Origin: an uncultured bacterium
GTDB taxonomy: Bacteria > Verrucomicrobiota > Kiritimatiellia > UBA8416 > CALETX01
DNA length: 5,038 bases
Reading direction: 5' to 3'
Assembly: GCA_937920455.1 (NCBI GenBank)
Contig: CALETX010000462.1
Location: 1 to 5,038, forward strand
The notes beneath the pieces were generated by a model that was not told the origin of the DNA, searched no databases, and worked only from the letters and a program-made list of their open reading frames with translations. Each line of letters starts with the position of its first letter. Position 1 is the stretch's first letter. This document shows positions 1 through 5,038 of the stretch, in pieces. The position numbers and the translations under genes are program-made.

Positions 1-2
1 AC

Positions 3-122
3 ATCAAAGAGTCCACTTTTATCGTCAAGATTGCGGACAATGTTAAGATCGAGGTGGCGCGAGGCTGTGTTAGCAGGGTCTTGCAGAAGGACGAAAAGGT
101 GGAGATGGAAAGCGAAAAATAG
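3..122 (+). CDS. yajC: YajC-like preprotein translocase subunit, C-terminal end (partial)
   Basis: This is the 3' end of a gene cut by the window start: 39 residues and a TAG stop. The visible peptide begins IKESTFIVKIADNVKIEVAR and ends in a charged lysine/glutamate tail. The pattern 'T-x-x-V-K-I-A-D-N-V-K-I-E-V' followed by a short helix with 'S-R-V-L' matches the cytoplasmic C-terminal part of YajC, where the family has a small beta-rich domain after one N-terminal membrane helix. That helix is not in the window. YajC associates with SecD and SecF in the inner-membrane Sec holotranslocon. The gene lies only 10 bases upstream of secDF on the same strand, the usual yajC-secD-secF order, which supports the call as much as the short sequence does. 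The fragment is too short to judge anything unusual about the protein. Confidence 0.85.
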   Translation: MKESTFIVKIADNVKIEVARGCVSRVLQKDEKVEMESEK

Positions 123-126
123 GGGC
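121..126 (+). promoter_or_regulatory. Probable ribosome binding site of secDF
   Basis: AGGGGC lies six bases upstream of the ATG at 133 and overlaps the yajC stop codon. It is a partial match to the Shine-Dalgarno consensus at normal spacing. It favours the ATG at 133 over the in-frame upstream ATGs, which lie inside yajC. Confidence 0.55.
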
Positions 127-132
127 GGGCCG

Positions 133-2928
133 ATGGACAAGCACGCTGTTTGGAAATGGCTGGTGTTGTTGATTCTGGTTTCGGCGTCTTCATATTTTAT
201 CATCCCTTTGAGCAAGATACCGCTTGGGTTGGATTTGCGTGGCGGGACAAGTTTCACGGTCCAGATAGATGAAGAGCGGGCCAGGGAAGAGATACGTGCC
301 TCTGACGAGGCGATGACGGAGGACGATGTTGATCGGAAGCTGCGGGAGAAACTTGAAGGGGCGCAGGGACGCATTCTTGAGGTGCTGCGGAACAGGGTGG
401 ACGCGCTGGGGATAGGTGAGCCGATCATACATCGAAGCGGAAAGGACAAGATAATCATTCAGCTTCCGGGCATTGGGGAGAAAGAGCGTAAGGAAGCTGA
501 GGAATCCATACAGCGGGCCGCTTATCTCGAATTCAGGATGACGCACAAACGCGACGCCGAGCTCGTGAGCCAGCTTTTTGCGAAGGGGCTTGCGCCTGAG
601 GGTTATCGGATTGTGAGGATCGGCAACGACATGTTTTACGCGAGAGAGGAAGAGAAGTCTTACAGGGAGAAGACGAAGGATCCGGAGTATCGCAAGCGTC
701 TCAGCTCGTTCAATGTGCCTGACCGCGAGTATGAGTTCATGCTGGAGGAGGCTGAGGAGCAGGGCCACAAGGTTTACAAGCCGCATTTCGTGAGGCGCCG
801 GACGGAGATGACGGGGGACTATCTTGAAAAGGCGATTGTGGACTACGGAAGGATGGGCAGGCCGGAGATTGATATTACGCTGGACGCAAGGGGAACAAAG
901 ATATTCGCGGGCCTGACGTCGGACTATGCGCCTGGCGGTGCTAAGAATCCTGGGAGAGAGTACAGGGCTCTGGCGATAGTGCTGGATGGCACGCTCTACT
1001 CAGCGCCAATAATCAAGGAGCCTATTCCAAACGGAAGGGCGGTGATCAGTGGTAACTTCTCTGTTCCGGAGGCCACGCGTCTTGCGAACATTCTTAACGC
1101 GGGTTCTTTGCCCGTTCCGGTGAAAATCGTTGAGCGGCGCATTGTGGCGCCGTCTTTGGGGACGGATTCTGTTCACAGCGGAGTGTGGGCGGGAGTTTTA
1201 GGTTGTGCGCTCATTGCGGTGGCGATGAGCTGCTACTATCTGGTGCCTGGTTTGATTGCCACCTTTGCGCTTTTCCTGAACGCTTTTCTTCTGCCTTTGG
1301 GAGCGCTGGTGGTCGCCGGCTTTCTGGATGTTTTTTCAGAGATGTTTTCGGAGTATGCCAGGGTGGGCGGTTCGGTGTCACTGCCCGTTTTGACTCTGCC
1401 GGGCATTGCCGGCATAGCGTTGACCATAGGCATGGCGGTTGATGCAAACGTGCTGATTTTCGAGCGTATTCGGGAGGAACTTAGGGCCGGAAAGGGGTTC
1501 ATTGGCGCTATCCAGGCTGGTTACGAGAGGGCATTTACGGCGATTCTGGATTCCAATGTCACGACCATTGTCACAGCGGTGATACTGTTTCTCCTCGGCG
1601 CCGGGCCGATCCGGGGCTTTGCGGTAACTCTTTCGGCGGGGCTAATAGTGAGTCTGTACACATCTGTGTTCGTCACGCGTATGTGCTTCAATGCGCTGGC
1701 GGCGAAGACAACTAACACAAGCGTTTTGAAAATGGCGTCTATTTTCCCGCAGACGAACATAGATTTTGTGAAATGGTGGAAACTCGCCTGCGCCGCGTCC
1801 GGCGCTTTTATCATTGGGACGGCCGCGCTGATGATATCGAAGGTGGAACATGTGAAGGATGTCGAATACTTGCTGCGCTTCCAAAACGAAGTGTCAATCC
1901 ACGAGGTTCGAAAGTTTTTGGATGAAAGAAGCGGCGCAAAAACAGACGCAGATTATGTGCGGCAGGGGCCAGAGGAAGGCAAGATGTTACGGTTGGTGAT
2001 TCCGGCGGGGGCCCAAATTGCCGATGTGGCGTCTGTTTTGAACGAGCAGTTTCCGGATGCCGCCTACAGCACGGTCAGCACGAAGGAACTTGCCAGGTGG
2101 GATCTATCCAAACTGCTGAACATTGATTTTACCGGCGGATCTGCCACGACGCTGGGATTTAAGGAACGGGTCCCGGTGGAAAACATCAGATCCGCGCTCA
2201 AGGCGGCGGGGATTCCGGATGCTGTAATTCAATATCAGAAGGGCAGTGCCGGCGGGGACAAGGAAAATGAGGAGGACCTGCTCATCAAGACCGGAACATT
2301 GCCTCCAGGCGCTAGCGTGGAGAGGGTTTTGCAGGAGAAATTCCCTGAGGCAGGCTTTGTCGCAATTGAGGAGGATGACATCGGCGCGCAAGTTGGGCGC
2401 GATCTGACTCGCAAGGCCGTAAAGGCGATGTTATGGGCGCTTGCCGCCATGTTGATTTACATAAACATCAGGTTCAGGTTTGGATTTGCTCTGGGCGCGG
2501 TGGTTGCGCTTTTCCATGATGTTCTTGTTACCATGGGGGCATGTCATCTGGCGGGAATCCGTCTGAGCCTCACGGTTGTTGCTGCGCTGATGACAATTGC
2601 GGGGTATTCGGTTAACGACACGATAGTCATTTTCGACCGTATTCGCGAGAATCTGAAGTTTATGCGGAACAGGAGCTTTGCCGAGGTATGCAACCTAAGC
2701 ACGAACCAGACCCTTTCGCGGACATTTCTCACTACCGCGACGACTTTATTGGTGGTGCTTTCGTTGCTTCTCTTCGGGGGCGGCGCTATAAAGGACTTCT
2801 CGTTTGCTATGCTGGTCGGCATGATTGTTGGAACTTACTCGACCATATACATAGCCACGCCGATCGTGCTGCTGTGGTACCGATTCAGAACGCCGGAAAT
2901 GAAGAAGAGCCAGAGCCCTGTCAAGTGA
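133..2928 (+). CDS. secDF: Fused protein translocase subunit SecDF
   Basis: Inner-membrane partner of SecYEG that uses the proton gradient to help pull exported proteins across the membrane. The product is 931 residues with SecD and SecF in one chain. SecD half: membrane helix at about 7-25, DLRGG at 34-38, a large periplasmic P1 region to about 345, then five helices (about 350-515) carrying GMAVDANV with Asp437. SecF half: first helix about 548-568, FTGG at 666-669, GYSVNDT with Asp829, Arg863 in LSRTFLTT, and helices at about 762-779, 783-803, 811-830, 865-884 and 889-914. Asp437, Asp829 and Arg863 appear to match the conserved membrane residues D340, D637 and R671 of Thermus SecDF, so proton transport should be intact. 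The ATG at 133 was chosen because the protein then starts just before the first helix; upstream ATGs lie in yajC. Fused SecDF of Bacillus is about 737 residues. The excess here comes mainly from a charged stretch in P1 (about 167-222), an insert at about 397-417, and a duplicated SecF periplasmic domain (about 571-656). Confidence 0.97.
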   Translation: MDKHAVWKWLVLLILVSASSYFIIPLSKIPLGLDLRGGTSFTVQIDEERAREEIRASDEAMTEDDVDRKLREKLEGAQGRILEVLRNRVDALGIGEPIIHRSGKDKIIIQLPGIGEKERKEAEESIQRAAYLEFRMTHKRDAELVSQLFAKGLAPEGYRIVRIGNDMFYAREEEKSYREKTKDPEYRKRLSSFNVPDREYEFMLEEAEEQGHKVYKPHFVRRRTEMTGDYLEKAIVDYGRMGRPEIDITLDARGTKIFAGLTSDYAPGGAKNPGREYRALAIVLDGTLYSAPIIKEPIPNGRAVISGNFSVPEATRLANILNAGSLPVPVKIVERRIVAPSLGTDSVHSGVWAGVLGCALIAVAMSCYYLVPGLIATFALFLNAFLLPLGALVVAGFLDVFSEMFSEYARVGGSVSLPVLTLPGIAGIALTIGMAVDANVLIFERIREELRAGKGFIGAIQAGYERAFTAILDSNVTTIVTAVILFLLGAGPIRGFAVTLSAGLIVSLYTSVFVTRMCFNALAAKTTNTSVLKMASIFPQTNIDFVKWWKLACAASGAFIIGTAALMISKVEHVKDVEYLLRFQNEVSIHEVRKFLDERSGAKTDADYVRQGPEEGKMLRLVIPAGAQIADVASVLNEQFPDAAYSTVSTKELARWDLSKLLNIDFTGGSATTLGFKERVPVENIRSALKAAGIPDAVIQYQKGSAGGDKENEEDLLIKTGTLPPGASVERVLQEKFPEAGFVAIEEDDIGAQVGRDLTRKAVKAMLWALAAMLIYINIRFRFGFALGAVVALFHDVLVTMGACHLAGIRLSLTVVAALMTIAGYSVNDTIVIFDRIRENLKFMRNRSFAEVCNLSTNQTLSRTFLTTATTLLVVLSLLLFGGGAIKDFSFAMLVGMIVGTYSTIYIATPIVLLWYRFRTPEMKKSQSPVK
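1843..2376 (+). repeat. Diverged internal tandem duplication of the SecF periplasmic domain
   Basis: Within SecDF, residues about 571-656 (copy 1) precede and resemble residues about 660-748 (copy 2, the normal SecF domain with FTGG). Aligned blocks: F583..V587..R593..L596 against F676..V680..R686..L689 at a constant offset of 93; PAGA 624-627 against PPGA 724-727; and VLNEQFPDA (635-643) against VLQEKFPEA (732-740), where six of nine residues are identical. Copy 1 lacks the FTGG motif. The DNA of the two copies is clearly diverged, so the duplication is old. The alignment was made by eye, without a score. Confidence 0.6.
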
Positions 2929-4634
2929 AACGTTGGCAGCAGGTTTCGTTTGACGAGCAAGCTGCGCACCGGCTGGCCGAGCAACTCGCGTTGCCTTTGC
3001 CCATTGCGGCAATTCTTGTCGGGAGAGGGCTTGCCGATCCGGCTAAAGCCGAACGTTTTCTCAGGCCGCGCCTGAGCGATTTGGGTGACCCTTTTTTGAT
3101 TCGGGGGATGGACGAGGCGGCGCGCCAGATTCTTGAGACAGCCGCTGCCTCCGGTAACGTTGTCATTTACGGGGACTATGACGCTGACGGTGTCTGCGCA
3201 ACGGCTATGCTAGCCGATGTTCTTGAGCGTCTTGGAGTTAGGGTTAGGACTTTTCTGCCAAGAAGGCAGGATGAGGGATATGGATTGACCGACGAGGGGC
3301 TGAGCCGGTGCTTTGAGGAGGGCAGGCCTGACCTGCTGATAACTGTTGACTGCGGGACTTCGTCCGCGACGGTCGTGCGCCATTTGCGGGCAGACGGGGT
3401 GCGCGTTGTTATCACGGACCATCATGAGCCGGCGAGGGATGTTGCGGAGGCTGACGCGCTGGTGAATCCGAGGCTAGGTTCTCCGGAGGGCGCGCAGTGG
3501 CTGGCGGGGACGGGAGTGGCTTTCAAGCTCTGTCATGCGCTTTTCAAGAGATGCCGTGAAGCAGGAAGGGATATTGGCGGAATGGATCTGCGTCGGTGGC
3601 TTGACGTCGTGGCTGTTGGCACGATTGCTGATGTTGTGCCTCTTGTGGGTGAGAACAGGATTCTCGCGCGGCATGGTTTGAGGAGATTATCGGAAGAGCC
3701 GAGCGTAGGGTTGGCAGCTCTTATAGACGTGGCTTGCGGCAAAAGAAAGGACTTGTCAGCATGGCAGGTGGCATACTGGATAGCGCCCCGGATTAATGCG
3801 GCTGGACGTATGTCGGATGCTGAGAAGGCGCTGCAACTGCTTAGAGAAGGCGACAGGTCGAGAGCGACCATACTCGCCGGCGAATTGGACAGGGCCAACC
3901 GTGATCGGCAGGCTGTGGAAAACAGGATTCTTGAGGAAGCGGAGGAGCAGGTTGGCAAACAGGCGGGAAGACGTGGGACTTTTGGCATCGTTGTTGCGGC
4001 TCCTGGGTGGCATGTTGGAACGATAGGCATTGTCGCGGCGCGCCTTTGCGGACGGTACAACAGGCCGGCTGTGGTTATTGCCTTCGACGAAGATGGACGG
4101 GGACGAGGCTCGTGCAGGAGCGTTGAGAAGGTGAACATGATGGAGGTGTTGAACGGGTGTCGAGATTTGCTCGTGAAGTATGGAGGGCACGCTATGGCGG
4201 CGGGAGTTGAACTGAACGAGAAGAATCTTGGGGCGTTTGCCGAACGCTTCAACCTGCAATGCGGCGAACGTCTCAACGGCGAGCCGTTCATACCGACAAT
4301 ACGGATTGACGCCGTGGTCAATCTTCGGGAGTTGGACGGAGCTTTTCTGGGTGCGGACAAGCTTTTTCAGCCATGCGGATGCGGAAATCCTCAACCCGTA
4401 TACGCGGCAAGGGGCGTCAGAATTGTAGGCGATCCGCATGTCCTGAAGGATCGCCACCTGAAACTGATTGTTGCCGATGGAGCAAGAAACCTTGAAGCCA
4501 TGTGGTTCAATATGGCCGGCTGCGATCTACCTGACGGAGAGGTGGATATGGCGTTTACTTTGGAGGAGAACAACTTCCATGGGACGTCGTTTTTACAGTT
4601 GAGAGTTGTTGATCTGAAACCTTCTGAAATGTAA
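2925..4634 (+). CDS. recJ: Single-stranded-DNA-specific exonuclease RecJ
   Basis: Cytoplasmic DHH-family 5'-3' exonuclease acting on single-stranded DNA in recombination and repair, metal dependent. The product is 569 residues, close to E. coli RecJ (577). Motifs in order: GDYDADG at 83-89, VDCG at 141-144, TDHH with Asp165-His166-His167, GTIADVVPL at 232-240, RINAAGR at 289-295, then the DHHA1 region with GWHVGTIGIVA from 361 and KYGGHAMAAG ending at 427, and a C-terminal OB-type domain from about 455. All expected metal-binding residues are present, so it should be active. The GTG at 2925 was chosen because VKRWQQ matches the usual RecJ N-terminus and gives a GTGA overlap with the secDF stop; the frame stays open upstream only within secDF. 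No strong Shine-Dalgarno is seen, which suggests translation coupled to secDF. Unusual points: 13 cysteines, with Cys at motif-adjacent sites (DGVCATA, GSCRS, and QPCGCGNP where PFGxGNP is usual). secDF-recJ linkage is also known in Firmicutes. Confidence 0.96.
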   Translation: MKRWQQVSFDEQAAHRLAEQLALPLPIAAILVGRGLADPAKAERFLRPRLSDLGDPFLIRGMDEAARQILETAAASGNVVIYGDYDADGVCATAMLADVLERLGVRVRTFLPRRQDEGYGLTDEGLSRCFEEGRPDLLITVDCGTSSATVVRHLRADGVRVVITDHHEPARDVAEADALVNPRLGSPEGAQWLAGTGVAFKLCHALFKRCREAGRDIGGMDLRRWLDVVAVGTIADVVPLVGENRILARHGLRRLSEEPSVGLAALIDVACGKRKDLSAWQVAYWIAPRINAAGRMSDAEKALQLLREGDRSRATILAGELDRANRDRQAVENRILEEAEEQVGKQAGRRGTFGIVVAAPGWHVGTIGIVAARLCGRYNRPAVVIAFDEDGRGRGSCRSVEKVNMMEVLNGCRDLLVKYGGHAMAAGVELNEKNLGAFAERFNLQCGERLNGEPFIPTIRIDAVVNLRELDGAFLGADKLFQPCGCGNPQPVYAARGVRIVGDPHVLKDRHLKLIVADGARNLEAMWFNMAGCDLPDGEVDMAFTLEENNFHGTSFLQLRVVDLKPSEM

Positions 4635-4693
4635 TTTGTCGAAAAGCCGGCAGGTAGTCGAACATATGGACACCGCGGCGTGTCTTGATTAGG

Positions 4694-4753
4694 ATGAACA
4701 AGAGTTTGTTCAGGGAAGACCTGAAAACGGAAACAATAGCGACCGGAGGATAA
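4694..4753 (+). other. Doubtful 19-codon ORF, possible leader peptide
   Basis: An ATG-to-TAA frame of 19 codons (MNKSLFREDLKTETIATGG) lies in the gap after recJ. Its TAA ends two bases before the GTG start of the next gene, and its last codons contain that gene's Shine-Dalgarno. The arrangement would suit translational coupling or a leader. However, the ATG has no well-spaced ribosome binding site of its own (AGG is directly adjacent), and a frame this short can easily arise by chance. Confidence 0.15.
4745..4750 (+). promoter_or_regulatory. Strong Shine-Dalgarno sequence for the small basic protein
   Basis: GGAGGA lies five bases upstream of a GTG at 4756. It is the best ribosome binding site in the window and is the main reason to accept the short GTG-started frame that follows as a real gene. 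Confidence 0.8.
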
Positions 4754-4755
4754 CC

Positions 4756-4905
4756 GTGAACCAGAAGACGGCCAGGCTGTTGAGGAAGTATTCTATTGCT
4801 AAAGGCGTACCGTTGAAAGAGCAGAAGAAACGATGGGTTGCCATGGAGCCTAGAGCCAGAGCAGCCATGCGCAAGGCAGTCAAAGAGGAAATGGGAAAGG
4901 AGTGA
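4756..4905 (+). CDS. Small highly basic protein of unknown function (49 residues)
   Basis: I do not recognise this family. The GTG start follows a strong GGAGGA at five-base spacing, and the frame ends in TGA after 49 residues. The protein begins MNQKTARLLRKYSIAKGVPL and ends KEEMGKE. It contains nine lysines and six arginines against five glutamates and no aspartate, a net charge near +10. There is no signal peptide, membrane segment or cysteine. Its composition suggests helix (about 3-16), a Gly-Val-Pro break at 17-19, helix (20-30), a proline at 32 and a final helix (33-46). A compact helical protein binding nucleic acid or the ribosome is plausible, but this is inference from charge and shape only. 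It lies 121 bases after recJ on the same strand, so it may be read through from that operon or have its own promoter; no convincing promoter was found. It converges on the LamG gene with nine bases between stops. Confidence 0.75.
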   Translation: MNQKTARLLRKYSIAKGVPLKEQKKRWVAMEPRARAAMRKAVKEEMGKE

Positions 4906-4914
4906 GGCAACACC

Positions 4915-5038
4915 TTACTGCTGGGATTCGTAGAGGGATTGTATCTCTTCGTCTGAGAGGGCCTTGTTGTAAATCTGAACCTCGTCAATCAGGCCGTCGA
5001 AACAGCGACAGTGACCATTGTCATGCGCTCCCATGATC
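4915..5038 (-). CDS. LamG/concanavalin A-like domain protein, C-terminal end (partial)
   Basis: Only the last 40 residues and the TAA stop (complement of 4915-4917) are in the window; the frame runs off the right edge. The peptide contains CFDGLIDEVQIYNKALS followed by DEEIQSLYES, which is the hallmark final strand and helix of the LamG-like jelly-roll fold (Laminin_G_3 type, 'FDGxIDEVRIYNRALSxEEI'). Upstream, MGAHDNG matches the strand before it. Such domains occur in large secreted or surface proteins that bind or process carbohydrates and are abundant in Verrucomicrobia, Lentisphaerota and Planctomycetes. The domain sits at the extreme C-terminus, followed only by SQQ, so there is no PEP-CTERM or other C-terminal sorting tail. 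The rest of the protein, its catalytic partner domains and any signal peptide lie outside the window, so substrate and function cannot be stated. It is transcribed toward the small basic gene. Confidence 0.85.
   Translation of the reverse strand, partial: IMGAHDNGHCRCFDGLIDEVQIYNKALSDEEIQSLYESQQ

Noticed and set aside
31..132. N-terminal extension of secDF to an ATG at 31
   Set aside because: These codons lie in the yajC reading region in another frame, give an arginine/tryptophan-rich peptide unlike SecD, and the ATG at 133 has a ribosome binding site directly before the first membrane helix.
190..786. Antisense frame of 198 codons opposite the SecD P1 region
   Set aside because: No domain or ribosome binding site is visible, and the sense strand is clearly SecD.
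2688..2924. N-terminal extension of recJ to an ATG at 2688
   Set aside because: It lies wholly within the conserved SecF membrane helices in another frame and has no RecJ similarity; RecJ homology starts at VKRW.
3533..4457. Long antisense frames of 275 and 233 codons opposite recJ
   Set aside because: They are serine/arginine/proline-rich, lack recognisable motifs and lie opposite well-conserved RecJ motifs; they are shadows of the GC-rich codon pattern.
4636..4667. Promoter-like TTGTCG with a downstream ACATAT after recJ
   Set aside because: The spacing is about 20 bases and both boxes match poorly, so it is not reported as a promoter.
4646..4678. Short palindromes GCCGGC and CCGCGG after recJ as a terminator
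   Set aside because: Six-base palindromes without a loop or a following T-run do not make an intrinsic terminator.
4710..4988. Antisense frame of 92 codons across the small gene and the LamG tail
   Set aside because: It runs in a different frame from the recognisable LamG ending, overlaps both better-supported genes, and shows no family motif.

Overview
The window looks like bacterial chromosome: dense, moderately GC-rich, with no mobile element, RNA gene or CRISPR array visible. Three things together suggest the Planctomycetes-Verrucomicrobia-Chlamydiae group, perhaps a Kiritimatiellota or Lentisphaerota-like lineage: a single-chain SecDF with enlarged periplasmic regions, recJ overlapping its end, and the tail of a LamG-type surface or secreted protein. 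This placement is inference from gene style and was not tested by a search. 

Layout. Positions 3-122 (+) encode the last 39 residues of a YajC-like Sec accessory protein. After 10 bases, secDF starts at 133 and runs to 2928 (+), 931 residues. recJ starts at a GTG at 2925, overlapping the secDF stop by four bases (GTGA), and ends at 4634 (+), 569 residues. A 121-base gap (4635-4755) holds a doubtful 19-codon ORF and a strong Shine-Dalgarno sequence. It leads to a small, very basic 49-residue protein of unknown function (4756-4905, +). Nine bases later a convergent gene ends: positions 4915-5038 (-) encode the last 40 residues of a LamG/concanavalin A-like domain protein, cut by the window edge. 

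How they fit together. yajC-secDF is the accessory part of the Sec translocon, which uses the proton gradient to drive late steps of protein export. recJ (single-strand 5'-3' exonuclease for recombination and repair) is unrelated in function but appears to be co-transcribed and translationally coupled to secDF. The small basic gene may have its own control. The LamG gene is a separate transcription unit. 

The most notable feature is inside SecDF. About 95 residues separate the first SecF membrane helix from the FTGG motif, where the family normally has only a few. That extra segment aligns with the SecF periplasmic domain that follows it, so it appears to be an old, diverged internal tandem duplication. 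No wholly new system was recognised.
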